From NCBI GenBank assembly GCA_016935715.1, contig JAFGQJ010000087.1, positions 1 through 34,383 of the forward strand: DNA of 34,383 bases, in the 5' to 3' direction. The DNA is from Spirochaetales bacterium (GTDB lineage Bacteria; Spirochaetota; Spirochaetia; SZUA-6; DRHE01). Of this stretch, positions 16,677 to 24,754 are shown in pieces (position 1 is the first letter of the stretch; each line of letters begins with the position of its first letter). The position numbers and the translations under genes are program-made. The notes beneath the pieces are model-generated. The model searched no databases. It saw nothing but the letters and a program-made list of their open reading frames with translations, and had not been told where the DNA came from.

Positions 16677-19114
16677 AAGGCCGGCAGCACCGCGAGCATC
16701 AGCGCATAGCAGGCCGCGGCCGGGAGCAGCAGGCGGCTGATCCCCCAGCTCATGGCCAGCGGTACGGCCAGGATCGAAGCCACCACCGAGGCCACGCCGT
16801 TGGCGGCCCAGCCGAAGGCGCGGAAGCGGGGCGTGGGAACCAGGAGACGGAGAGCGACGGGAAAGGGCACGCCCATAAGGAAGGCCAGCGGCGCCAGCAG
16901 GATGAATGAGCCCAGAAGCTGCGCCGCTGCTCCGGCGGCCAGCAGCAGCCGGAGCGCCGCGCCGAACAGCGGGCAGAGCGCCGCCTGGCAGAGGATCAGC
17001 ACGATGAGCACCGGCGGCAGGGCCCGCCGGCTCCAGCGGGCCGACACGGCCCCGCCGATTCCCGACATCACCAGCAGCTCGGCCAGCACCACCGTGAAGG
17101 CGATCACCGGGTTGCCGAACACGAAGGTGTAGCCCTGGAGAAAGGCCATCTCCACGAGCATGAATCCCGCGCCGGCGGCCAGAAAATAGAGCACCGCCGC
17201 GGCCCGGCCCCCGCTGCCCGGTCCCGGCTCCGGAGCCGCGGCCGTCCGGGGGGGAATCAGCCGGGGCAGGAGCAGCAGCACCAGGCCCAACACTGCGGCG
17301 ATGCCGAGGACCACGAGAACGACCGTCTCGCCGGAGAGCAGGAGGGTGTAGAAACGGCTCCCCGTGGAGCGGAACAGGGCACCGAGCTTCGACCAGCGGG
17401 TGAAGCGGCTGTGAAAGGGCCGGTCGTCCCGGGCGGGGGAGATATCCAGATAGTAGGAACGGAAATATTCCTCCCCCCTGTTCTCCTGAAGTGCCGCCTG
17501 CAGCCGCTGTATCTCCCGGTAGTGGAAGGGCTCCGCGAAACTGTTGAACCTGTTGACCTCCTGCCCGCCTATCCCCGTGTAAGATACCGGATCGAAGTTG
17601 CGGCTGAGGCAGAAATCCCGCAGATCCTCCAGGTCCGAGGCATCGAAGGGCGTGGGAGAAGCCAGGAGCGTGTAGCTGTCCCAGCCGCGGATCAGGATCA
17701 GGTGAGTGCCCGGACTGCGCACACCGAGGCTGTCGAGGGCGCTGAAAGCGGCGGCGAAGACCTTCAGGGAATCGGAGGGCGGCAGGAGCAGCCTGCGGGA
17801 CAGGATCAGCACTCCCTGCGGGTTCAGACGCCGCAGGCAGGAGGCCAAGGCTTCCACGGTCAGCAGATGCTGCTGGTCCAGGCTGGCCATGCCGGGCACC
17901 GACGGCCCCCAGGCCTCCACCTGTATCCGGTCGTATAGACTCCTATCCCTGGCCAGATGGCGCCGCAGGTTGCCCGAAGCGACGCTGATCTTCGCCTGCG
18001 ACCGCTTCTCCCAAGAGGAGCTTCGCTCCCGGTAGGCGGCGGCCGCCTCGGGATGTTCGACCAGCAGGGTGATCTCCCGCGCCCCGGCGGAGACGGCGCA
18101 GGGAAGGCTCAGGCCTCCGCCCTGCTGCAGGATCAGGACCCGGCCGCCCCTCCCGTTTCCGCCCTTCCCGTTCCCGCCGGGCAGCGGCCGGAGCGAATAG
18201 CCGGCGTAGGAATGCAGGTAGCGGCTGAACTGCGCGGCTCGATCATCCCCCGGATCGTAGAGCACGAACAGGGCGTCCCCGTCCTGAACAAGAAAGTCGG
18301 CCGGGGGGAGATCCCCCGTGTACTTCAGGCTCAATCCCGGGGCGAAGCGGATGTAGGGGCTGCTCACGCGGTCCAGGCGTCCCCGGATCGTGTTGCTTCG
18401 GGACTCTACCGAGGTTTCCGGAAACTGAAGCACCTGGGGCAGCAGCTTGTACGGGGAGGGGTGGATCTCGAGATGCTTTCCCCCCCCATAGAGCAGCAGC
18501 GCACCGGTGATCAGGAATAGCGCCGCCGCTGGTAGAAAGACCGGCCAGCTGCGGGCCAGCAGGGAGCGCAGGAGCGGAACAGCCAGCAGCAGCAGGGCGC
18601 AGCAGAGCACGATCCGGCCTTCCCCCAGGCGGGGGAGCAGCGAAGCCGGAAGCAGGGCCCCCACCGCCGAGCCGAGCATATTGGCGAAATAGATCCATCC
18701 CGTCTGACCGGGCATGCCGGCAAAGGTCAGGGACACCACGGCCCCGGAACAGAAGAAGGGCACCAGCAGCAGAATGAAGGTGAGTGCAAGATAGGCGCCC
18801 TGCAGCCACTCCAGTGGCATGCGGAAGTAATCCAGGGGGATATTCTTCACGGACAGGAAGGATCCGCCGATGGCCAGGGAACAGAACAGCAGCAGCAGCG
18901 TGAATCGCGGTGAATCGAGCGTGCGGGCCGACCAGCCGGGACTGCGCCTCTCCACCAGGCTGAGCACGCTGCCGCTGGCCGCGAAGCCGAACATGACGAT
19001 GCTGATGACCATGAAGGAGAGGTGGTTCCACTGCGAGTAGGAGAAGAAGCGGGTCAGCAGGACCTCGTAGCACAGGGAGGTGAGAGAGACCGTGAATACA
19101 GCCGGGAACACCAT
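16610..19114 (-). CDS. Membrane protein with internal degenerate spermidine-synthase-like domain
   Basis: 834 residues. N-terminal part 1-220 has several TM helices and opens VFPAVFTVSLTSLCYEVLLT, as in the polyamine-synthase-like membrane family. Residues about 230-530 are soluble: GRVLILQQGGGLSLPCAVSA resembles the nucleotide-binding GGG loop, and LTVEALASCLRRLNPQGVLI resembles the later methyltransferase-fold strand. Residues about 555-820 are again TM helices. The acidic residue that normally ends the second strand is within LLVEHPE, but the usual catalytic Asp after the fourth strand is not obvious. The frame runs open to 19369, inside pcm; ATG 19112-19114 lies 17 bp after the pcm stop. 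Function unknown. Confidence 0.82.
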   Translation of the reverse strand: MVFPAVFTVSLTSLCYEVLLTRFFSYSQWNHLSFMVISIVMFGFAASGSVLSLVERRSPGWSARTLDSPRFTLLLLFCSLAIGGSFLSVKNIPLDYFRMPLEWLQGAYLALTFILLLVPFFCSGAVVSLTFAGMPGQTGWIYFANMLGSAVGALLPASLLPRLGEGRIVLCCALLLLAVPLLRSLLARSWPVFLPAAALFLITGALLLYGGGKHLEIHPSPYKLLPQVLQFPETSVESRSNTIRGRLDRVSSPYIRFAPGLSLKYTGDLPPADFLVQDGDALFVLYDPGDDRAAQFSRYLHSYAGYSLRPLPGGNGKGGNGRGGRVLILQQGGGLSLPCAVSAGAREITLLVEHPEAAAAYRERSSSWEKRSQAKISVASGNLRRHLARDRSLYDRIQVEAWGPSVPGMASLDQQHLLTVEALASCLRRLNPQGVLILSRRLLLPPSDSLKVFAAAFSALDSLGVRSPGTHLILIRGWDSYTLLASPTPFDASDLEDLRDFCLSRNFDPVSYTGIGGQEVNRFNSFAEPFHYREIQRLQAALQENRGEEYFRSYYLDISPARDDRPFHSRFTRWSKLGALFRSTGSRFYTLLLSGETVVLVVLGIAAVLGLVLLLLPRLIPPRTAAAPEPGPGSGGRAAAVLYFLAAGAGFMLVEMAFLQGYTFVFGNPVIAFTVVLAELLVMSGIGGAVSARWSRRALPPVLIVLILCQAALCPLFGAALRLLLAAGAAAQLLGSFILLAPLAFLMGVPFPVALRLLVPTPRFRAFGWAANGVASVVASILAVPLAMSWGISRLLLPAAACYALMLAVLPAFQRLNRRIRNSHLSSPTENQGT

Positions 19115-19131
19115 GACGGTTCGGCGGACCC

Positions 19132-19866
19132 CTACCTGTATTTCTCCAGGGCTTTTCCGGTCATCGGCACGAACAGCACGCCCGTGATCTGTTGAAGCCG
19201 AAAGTCCTCCCCCTTCCTGGTGACCACCACCAGATTCTGGAAGCTGAAGGGATGGCCCAGGGGCAGAACCAGCCTGCCTCCGTCGACCAGCTGCTGCAGC
19301 AGCGGCGGGGGCACGTGATCCACCGCCGCGGTGATGATGATGCCGTCGAAGGGCGCCTCCTGCTCCCATCCGTAGTACCCGTCGCCGTGGAGGGTGCGGA
19401 CATTGTCGTACCCCAGCTCCCGGAGGACGTCCGTGGCCCGGTCGTGCAGGAGCTCCTTGATCTCGATGGAGAATACCTCCCCGGCCAGACCGGACAACAC
19501 GGCGGCCTGATATCCGGAGCCGGTGCCGATCTCCAGGACCCGGTGCTCCGGCCGCACCGCGAGCAGCTCGGTCATCAGGGCTACGATATAGGGCTGTGAG
19601 ATGGTCTGCCCCTCTCCGATCGGGAGGGGCGAGTCGTCGTAGGCCCGGTCCTGCAGCGTCCGGGGTACGAACAGGTGCCGGGGCACGGCGCGCATCGCCT
19701 CCAGGACCTCCCTGTCCCCCACCCCCCGTGCCTCAATCTGCCGGCTCACCATGTCGAAGCGCTTCTGCCGCATGGCCCTGGGCTCGTCCCAGGCGCCGGC
19801 GCAGGGCGCCAGCAGGGTCATGGCCGTCAGGGCGCAGGCGGCCAGCATCGCCAGTCTGAGCTTCAT
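19132..19866 (-). CDS. pcm: Exported protein-L-isoaspartate O-methyltransferase
   Basis: 244 residues. Residues 1-25 are a Sec-type signal peptide (cleavage near CAGA-W; LAPC could be a relaxed spirochaetal lipobox). The mature part is a full PCMT: RQIEARGVGDREVLEAMRAV, DSPLPIGEGQTISQPYIVA and the SAM-binding VLEIGTGSGYQAAVL. The enzyme repairs isoaspartyl residues by methylating them with S-adenosylmethionine. SAM is normally cytosolic, so export is odd, although signal-bearing Pcm proteins are known. The ATG has a strong GGAGGAGG ribosome site. It lies 17 bp upstream of the spermidine-synthase-like membrane gene in the same direction. Confidence 0.92.
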   Translation of the reverse strand: MKLRLAMLAACALTAMTLLAPCAGAWDEPRAMRQKRFDMVSRQIEARGVGDREVLEAMRAVPRHLFVPRTLQDRAYDDSPLPIGEGQTISQPYIVALMTELLAVRPEHRVLEIGTGSGYQAAVLSGLAGEVFSIEIKELLHDRATDVLRELGYDNVRTLHGDGYYGWEQEAPFDGIIITAAVDHVPPPLLQQLVDGGRLVLPLGHPFSFQNLVVVTRKGEDFRLQQITGVLFVPMTGKALEKYR

Positions 19867-19884
19867 CTCATCCTCCTCCCCTTC

Positions 19885-19913
19885 AGTATACTCCAGCCGT
19901 GCCCGTCATTGAA
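19885..19913 (-). promoter_or_regulatory. Candidate promoter of pcm
   Basis: Minus strand: TTCAAT (19908-19913), a 17-bp spacer and TATACT (19885-19890). The -10 matches five of six consensus bases. The start would be near 19878, just ahead of the ribosome site. Confidence 0.45.
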
Positions 19914-19952
19914 ACTCGTGCCCGCACCGCTTCAGGGCGCTTCAGCTTTCGA

Positions 19953-19982
19953 TTGGCAAAAGACCGCGAAAGCGGGTAGAAT
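19953..19982 (+). promoter_or_regulatory. Candidate promoter of the acyltransferase-isomerase pair
   Basis: TTGGCA (19953-19958), an 18-bp spacer and TAGAAT (19977-19982), each close to consensus. It is divergent from the pcm promoter and leaves a leader of about 85 bases before the ATG at 20072. The leader holds nothing I recognise beyond a repeated CAGCCTGG. Confidence 0.5.
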
Positions 19983-20071
19983 GACAGCCTGGAGGCGGGC
20001 AGACGGCAGCCTGGCGGAGGAGAATACCGAGCAAGGGATCCGGCGGGGCGCGCGGATCGGTTGGGCGGAAG

Positions 20072-21214
20072 ATGAATGTAGCTGTGGAAGAGGTGGAAGA
20101 CAAACGGTCCCTGAGGGAGTTCATCCGCCTTCCCGAGCGGCTCTATCGAAATGATCCGTTATGGTCGCCTCCGATCTGGCTGGAGGAGAGGCGGACATTC
20201 ACCGCCGGCAATCCCCTTCTGGCTCATTCGGACTACGCCCTGTTTCTGGCCCGGTCGGACGGCGGGGCGGAGGGCAGGATCCTGGCCTACATCGACCACA
20301 AGTTCAACGACTTCTACGGCGCCAGGATCGGCATGTTCGGCTCCTTCGAGACTGCAAACAGGATCGAGGTGGCGGAGGCTCTGCTTTCAGGGGCCGGGCG
20401 CTGGCTGGCCGCCCGCGGCATGGAATCGATCCGCGGGCCCCTCAACCCGGTGGCGGAGTGCTGGGGCTCCCTGTACCGCGGCTTCGACCGGCCGGCCACC
20501 TTCATGATGCCCTACAACCCGCCGTACTACAACGCCTGCCTGCAGGAACTGGGCTTCGAAAAGGTCAAGGATCTCTTTGCCTTCGAGGGGGACGCCGGGC
20601 AGGGCTACCGCATGCCGGAGCGCTTCATCCGTTTCCGGGAAAAGCTGCTGGCCCGCCGTCCGCAGATCCACGTCCGCCGCATCGATATGAGGCACCTCGA
20701 CCGGGAAGCCGAGTCGATCTGGCGGATCTCGAACCAGGCGATCCGGGGCAACTGGGGCTGGGTTCCCTACGACAGGGAAGAGCTGAACGCGACGCTCAGG
20801 CAGCTCAAACCCATCGTCGATCCCGATGCGATCTGGATCGTGGAGGATGCGGGCCGGACGGTCGGCTTCTGTCTGGGCTTCCCCGACATCAACATCATCC
20901 TCAGGCGGATCGGGGGCCGTCTGTTTCCCTTCGGCTTCATCGCACTGCTGGCAGGGCGGAGGCGCCTGCGGGAGTACCGGCTGTTCGGCCTGGCCGTGCT
21001 GCCGGAGTATCACAGCCTCGGCCTGGACGTTCTGCTGTACATGAGCCTGTTCGAAGCCCTCGCCCCCCGGGGCGTGCGCATGGAGGCCAGCTACGTCCTG
21101 GAGGACAACTCGAGCATGATCAATGCCCTGCTCAAGCTGGGCTTGAAGCAGACGAAAACCTACAGAATCTATGAAAAAGCGCTCGGCGCTGCTACGAAAG
21201 GAGGGAGAAGATGA
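20072..21214 (+). CDS. GNAT-like acyltransferase-fold protein, uncharacterised family
   Basis: 380 residues, soluble. The conserved stretch RGPLNPVAECWGSLYRGFDR followed by FMMPYNPPYYNACLQELGFE marks a family usually annotated as GNAT-like N-acetyltransferase or hypothetical. LFGLAVLPEYHSLGLDVLLY, near residue 310, fits the acetyl-CoA loop of the second GNAT half, and EDNSSMINALLKLGLK is the typical last helix. Substrate unknown. The ATG at 20072 has only a poor ribosome site (GGAA close by). The stop overlaps the next ATG (ATGA, 21211-21214), so it is coupled to the TIM-barrel isomerase gene, but I see no metabolic link between the two. Confidence 0.8.
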   Translation: MNVAVEEVEDKRSLREFIRLPERLYRNDPLWSPPIWLEERRTFTAGNPLLAHSDYALFLARSDGGAEGRILAYIDHKFNDFYGARIGMFGSFETANRIEVAEALLSGAGRWLAARGMESIRGPLNPVAECWGSLYRGFDRPATFMMPYNPPYYNACLQELGFEKVKDLFAFEGDAGQGYRMPERFIRFREKLLARRPQIHVRRIDMRHLDREAESIWRISNQAIRGNWGWVPYDREELNATLRQLKPIVDPDAIWIVEDAGRTVGFCLGFPDINIILRRIGGRLFPFGFIALLAGRRRLREYRLFGLAVLPEYHSLGLDVLLYMSLFEALAPRGVRMEASYVLEDNSSMINALLKLGLKQTKTYRIYEKALGAATKGGRR

Positions 21215-22065
21215 TCGTCACCGGCATCGCTGACGAGGGCTCCCCGGAGCTCGAGGAACAGATCCGCATCCACAGGACCCTGGGCTGGAACACCCTGGAG
21301 CTGCGCCTGATCGGCAAGACCAATGTCTGCGCCGTGGACGAGGCGGCCTTCGAGGAGGTCTATCGAACGGTGCGGGAGGCTGAGATGGAGGTGGTCTGCT
21401 TTGCCTCCTCCATTGCCAACTGGGCCCGGCCCGTCACCTCGGACTTCCAGCTGGATGTCCGGGAGCTGAAAACCGCGGGTCCCCGCATGCACCGTCTGGG
21501 AACCCGCTTCATCCGGGTCATGTCCTATCCCAACGACGGATTGTCCGAGGCGGACTGGCGCAGGGAGGTGATCCGCCGCATGAAGGAGCTTGCCCGCATC
21601 GCCGCGGAGGAGGATGTGGTGATGGTGCATGAGAACTGCTCCGGCTGGGGAGGCATGAGCGCGGAGAACCAGAGAATCCTCCTCGAGGAGGTCCACTCCT
21701 CCAACCTGCAGATCGTCTTCGACACGGGCAATCCCGTCGGTGAGGGACACCCGCCGGAGGAGACCTGGGATTTCTACCAGACGGCGCTGCCGTTCATCAA
21801 GCACGTCCACATCAAGGACTGCCGCAGGAACGACAAGGGCGAGATCGAATACACCTACCCGGGAGAGGGTCAGAGCATGGTGCGCAGGATCCTGAGCTCC
21901 CTCATGGACCTGGGATACGAGGGGGCCTTCTCCATCGAGCCCCACATCACCGCCCAGATCCACCTGGGCACGACTTCCAGCGGCAGGGAGGCGGAAGAGA
22001 TCTACCTGGAGTACGGACGCAGGACCAACGCCATGCTGGCGGAGCTTGCCGGGGAGGCCGGATAG
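21211..22065 (+). CDS. Sugar phosphate isomerase/epimerase-type TIM-barrel protein
   Basis: 284 residues of the AP_endonuc_2 (xylose isomerase-like) TIM-barrel superfamily. Metal-ligand stretches are visible: MVHENCSGWGG (Glu), QIVFDTGNPVGEG (Asp), KHVHIKDCRR (His and Asp) and FSIEPHI (Glu). Members isomerise or epimerise sugars, inosose or hydroxypyruvate, and the specific substrate is not clear here. The ATG lies four bases inside the end of the acyltransferase-like gene. Its TAG stop is immediately followed, without one spacer base, by the stop of the convergent oxidoreductase gene. The call to superfamily is firm, to enzyme not. Confidence 0.87.
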   Translation: MIVTGIADEGSPELEEQIRIHRTLGWNTLELRLIGKTNVCAVDEAAFEEVYRTVREAEMEVVCFASSIANWARPVTSDFQLDVRELKTAGPRMHRLGTRFIRVMSYPNDGLSEADWRREVIRRMKELARIAAEEDVVMVHENCSGWGGMSAENQRILLEEVHSSNLQIVFDTGNPVGEGHPPEETWDFYQTALPFIKHVHIKDCRRNDKGEIEYTYPGEGQSMVRRILSSLMDLGYEGAFSIEPHITAQIHLGTTSSGREAEEIYLEYGRRTNAMLAELAGEAG

Positions 22066-22608
22066 CTACTGCCCGTTCAGGGCGAATCCCCGCTCCAGGC
22101 AGCGCTTGTTGATCTCATTCAGGTTCCTGTGCCTGGCGGAGACAGCCTGGTCCAGGGTCGCCCGGATCGAGTCCAGTGAGGCGATCTCCGGTTTGATGGC
22201 GGCCAGCAGGCCGAGCATGATCATGTTGGCCGAGCGGGCGCTTCCCTCCCGTTCGGCCAGCTCGTTGGCCGGTACGGAAATCCGGCGGATATCCCCCCGG
22301 GAGGGCTCGATATCGATCAGGGAGCTGTTGTACAGCAGGGTGCCGCCCTCCCTGAGCCTGGGCTCGAACTTGATCAGGGAGGGCTTGTTCATCACCACGC
22401 ACACCGAGGGATGGGGAATCACCGGGGAGGCGATCTCCTGGTCGCTGATCACCACCGAGCAGTTGGCCGTGCCGCCACGCATCTCGGCGCCGTAGGACGG
22501 GATGTGGGTGACCCGCTTTCCCTCCTTCATCGCCGCCAGGCAGATGATCGTGCCGGAGAGGATGATGCCCTGGCCGCCGAAACCGGCAAAGATGATTTCT
22601 TCCCGCAT
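22066..22608 (-). CDS. korC: 2-oxoacid:ferredoxin oxidoreductase, gamma subunit
   Basis: 180 residues. EEIIFAGFGGQGIILSGTII is the diagnostic start of the gamma subunit, with YGAEMRGGTANCSVVISD following. It forms part of the heterotetramer that decarboxylates 2-oxoacids to acyl-CoA while reducing ferredoxin. It is the last gene of the delta-alpha-beta-gamma operon and starts 11 bp after the beta stop. The substrate may be 2-oxoglutarate (Kor) or branched-chain 2-oxoacids (Vor); the sequence as read does not decide, so the symbol is provisional. Confidence 0.9.
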   Translation of the reverse strand: MREEIIFAGFGGQGIILSGTIICLAAMKEGKRVTHIPSYGAEMRGGTANCSVVISDQEIASPVIPHPSVCVVMNKPSLIKFEPRLREGGTLLYNSSLIDIEPSRGDIRRISVPANELAEREGSARSANMIMLGLLAAIKPEIASLDSIRATLDQAVSARHRNLNEINKRCLERGFALNGQ

Positions 22609-22619
22609 GGCTTACACTC

Positions 22620-23375
22620 CTACCTGTCCCGGAAGTTGCCCAGGGGATAGTAGGCGACCATCTCGGTGCCTACCCACTCCGCCGCAGCCTGGCTGTCCAT
22701 CCCCCAGTTGGTGGGACACATGGACAGGTATTCGACGAAGGAGAAACCCCGGCCCTTGACCTGGTTCTCGATGGCTTTCCGGGTGGCCCGCCTGGCCTTG
22801 AGGATATGGGGGACATCGTGCACCGAGCAGCGCTCGATGAAAACCGGCGCCTCCAGCGTGTTCAGCAGCTCGCAGGCCCGGATCGGCATACCCGCCTCCG
22901 CCGGATTGCGGCCGTAGGGGGACGTCTTGGTCTTCTGTCCGGCCAGAGAGGTCGGGGCCATCTGGCCTCCGGTCATGCCGTAGACGGCGTTGTTCACGAA
23001 CAGGACCGTGATGTTTTCCCCGCGGTTTGCGGTGTGAATCGTCTCCGCGGTGCCGATGGCCAGAAGGTCCCCGTCCCCCTGGTAGGAGATCACCAGCCGG
23101 TCGGGCAGGACCCGCTTGACCCCCGTGGCCACGGCCGGGGCCCGTCCGTGGGCCGCTTCCAATCCGTCGGCGTCGATGTAGTCGTATATCAGAACCGCGC
23201 ATCCCACCGGGGCGATGACTATGGTCCTGCTCCGCATGCCCAGCTCGTCGATGACCTGGGCCATGAGCCTGTGGATGATTCCGTGCCCGCAGCCCGGACA
23301 GTAGTGGGTGGGTACATCGATGAGTGTCTCGGGTCTGGAGAACACCCGTTTGGCTTCTGCGCCTTTAGCTGTCAT
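22620..23375 (-). CDS. korB: 2-oxoacid:ferredoxin oxidoreductase, beta (thiamine diphosphate) subunit
   Basis: 251 residues. THYCPGCGHGIIHRLMAQ holds the conserved Cys pair of the beta subunit. The thiamine-diphosphate motif runs from GDGDLLAIGTAE to LFVNNAVYGMTGGQMAPTS, with the usual G-D-G start and N-N end. It carries the catalytic cofactor. The ATG overlaps the end of the alpha gene by 11 bp. Length is a little below the usual 270-280 residues. Kor versus Vor is open, as for the other subunits. Confidence 0.92.
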   Translation of the reverse strand: MTAKGAEAKRVFSRPETLIDVPTHYCPGCGHGIIHRLMAQVIDELGMRSRTIVIAPVGCAVLIYDYIDADGLEAAHGRAPAVATGVKRVLPDRLVISYQGDGDLLAIGTAETIHTANRGENITVLFVNNAVYGMTGGQMAPTSLAGQKTKTSPYGRNPAEAGMPIRACELLNTLEAPVFIERCSVHDVPHILKARRATRKAIENQVKGRGFSFVEYLSMCPTNWGMDSQAAAEWVGTEMVAYYPLGNFRDR

Positions 23376-24420
23376 GGCCTGTTATCCTTTTTATGATCTC
23401 CCGCTCTTCGACGAGCATGGCGCCCATGCGGCCGTAAAACTCGATCGGGACTCTGCCCCCCAGCGCCAGGCGCACATCTTCGAGCATCTGCCCCGCGTTC
23501 ATCTCCACCACGAGCACCTTGCTCTTGCCCTCCGCCTGCTCGAGCAGCTGCCGATAGGGGAAAGGCCAGAGTGTGATCGGACGTAAAAGACCGGCCTTCA
23601 CTCCCGCCTCCCGCAGCTGGTTCACCGCGGCTTTACAGATGCGGGCGGCCAGCCCGAAAGCGACCAGCAGAACTTCCGCGTCCCGGCACTGATAGCATTC
23701 GAAGCGGATCTCCGCGGCTTCGATCTCGCGATACTTTTCCTGGAGACGGAGGTTGATTTTCTCCACCCCGTCCTCCGGCTTGAGCCGCAGCGAAGCGATC
23801 ACCCGGCGTTCGCGGCCCTGCGCGCCGTCGAGGATCCAGGAGGACTTGTCGTACCGCTTCTCCGGCGGCTCGGGCAGAACGAGGGATTCGGACATCTGCC
23901 CGAGATAGCCGTCGCCCAGGATCATGGTCACGATCCGGTACCTGTCGGAGAGGTCGAAGGCGGAGACGGTCAGGTCGGCCAGTTCCTGAACGGAAGCGGG
24001 AGCCAGGACGATCATGTGATAGTCCCCGTGGCCTCCTCCCTTGGTGGCCTGGAAGTAGTCCCCCTGAGCCCCGGAAATATTGCCCAGCCCCGGCCCGCCG
24101 CGCATCATGTTCACCACCACGGCGGGAAGCTCGGTGCCTGCCAGGTAGGAAAGACCCTCCTGTTTGAGGCTGATTCCCGGGGAGCTGGAGGAGGTCATGG
24201 TTCTGCCTCCGGCAGCGGCCGCCCCGAAAACCATGTTGATCGAGGCGATCTCGCTCTCTGCCTGCAGGAAGGTGCCTCCTACCTCGGGCATGCGCCTGGC
24301 CATGTAGGCGGCGATCTCGTTCTGTGGGGTTATCGGATAGGCGAAGTAGTAGCGGCAGCCGGCGATGATCGCCGACTCGGCTATGGCCTCGTTTCCGCGC
24401 ATCAGTACGGGTTGCACCAC
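23365..24420 (-). CDS. korA: 2-oxoacid:ferredoxin oxidoreductase, alpha subunit, GTG start
   Basis: About 351 residues, the usual length for VorB/KorA alpha chains without a fused gamma domain. RGNEAIAESAIIAGCRYYFA and YPITPQNEIAAYMARR are the characteristic opening, and SSSSPGISLKQEGLSYL is the conserved pyrimidine-domain segment. The open frame continues upstream to 24603, but that part overlaps the ferredoxin gene in another frame. GTG at 24418-24420 has AAGGGA five bases upstream and lies 11 bp after the delta stop, so I take it as the start; ATG at 24400-24402 is the alternative. The chain pairs with beta to bind thiamine diphosphate. Confidence 0.92.
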   Translation of the reverse strand: MVQPVLMRGNEAIAESAIIAGCRYYFAYPITPQNEIAAYMARRMPEVGGTFLQAESEIASINMVFGAAAAGGRTMTSSSSPGISLKQEGLSYLAGTELPAVVVNMMRGGPGLGNISGAQGDYFQATKGGGHGDYHMIVLAPASVQELADLTVSAFDLSDRYRIVTMILGDGYLGQMSESLVLPEPPEKRYDKSSWILDGAQGRERRVIASLRLKPEDGVEKINLRLQEKYREIEAAEIRFECYQCRDAEVLLVAFGLAARICKAAVNQLREAGVKAGLLRPITLWPFPYRQLLEQAEGKSKVLVVEMNAGQMLEDVRLALGGRVPIEFYGRMGAMLVEEREIIKRITGHDS

Positions 24421-24431
24421 GGGAATCCCTT

Positions 24432-24656
24432 TCAACTTGCTTTGGCGAAACGCAAGATTTCGATGGCCGTGTCCGGACAGACGATGGCGCAGGACATGCA
24501 CGCCGTGCAGCGGTCCGGATCGAAGCAGACCGCGTAGTGGTGGCCCTGCTCGTTGAACGACTCTGCAAGTTCGAGAATGGCTTCGGGGCAGGCCTTGACG
24601 CACAGGCCGCAGCCCTTGCAGCGCTCCGTGTTGATTTCAGGTTTACCTCTGGCCAA
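24432..24656 (-). CDS. korD: 2-oxoacid:ferredoxin oxidoreductase, delta subunit (2[4Fe-4S] ferredoxin), TTG start
   Basis: 74 residues with two four-cysteine cluster motifs: CKGCGLCVKACPEA and CTACMSCAIVCPDT, each C-x2-C-x2-C-x3-C-P. It passes electrons from the thiamine-diphosphate site to the soluble ferredoxin. The start is TTG at 24654-24656, with GGGAG (minus strand, 24664-24668) seven bases upstream. First gene of the operon. Confidence 0.92.
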   Translation of the reverse strand: MARGKPEINTERCKGCGLCVKACPEAILELAESFNEQGHHYAVCFDPDRCTACMSCAIVCPDTAIEILRFAKAS

Positions 24657-24754
24657 TACTGTACTCCCAGCTTTTGAACTATTCGGGGATTTTTGTGTGT
24701 TCGATTAGATGGACAGGGAAACGGTCCGAAAGGTTGCAGGAAATCCGAGCCGGC
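24657..24754 (-). promoter_or_regulatory. Leader region of the oxidoreductase operon
   Basis: On the minus strand there is a TCTAAT -10-like box (24704-24709) but no convincing -35. A self-complementary GAGCCGGCTC overlaps the stop of the HU-domain gene (24747-24756); it has no T run and is not a typical terminator. Confidence 0.25.

Noticed and set aside
24403..24603. Long N-terminal extension of the oxidoreductase alpha subunit
   Set aside because: It runs over the ferredoxin gene in another frame; the GTG with a ribosome site gives the normal family length.
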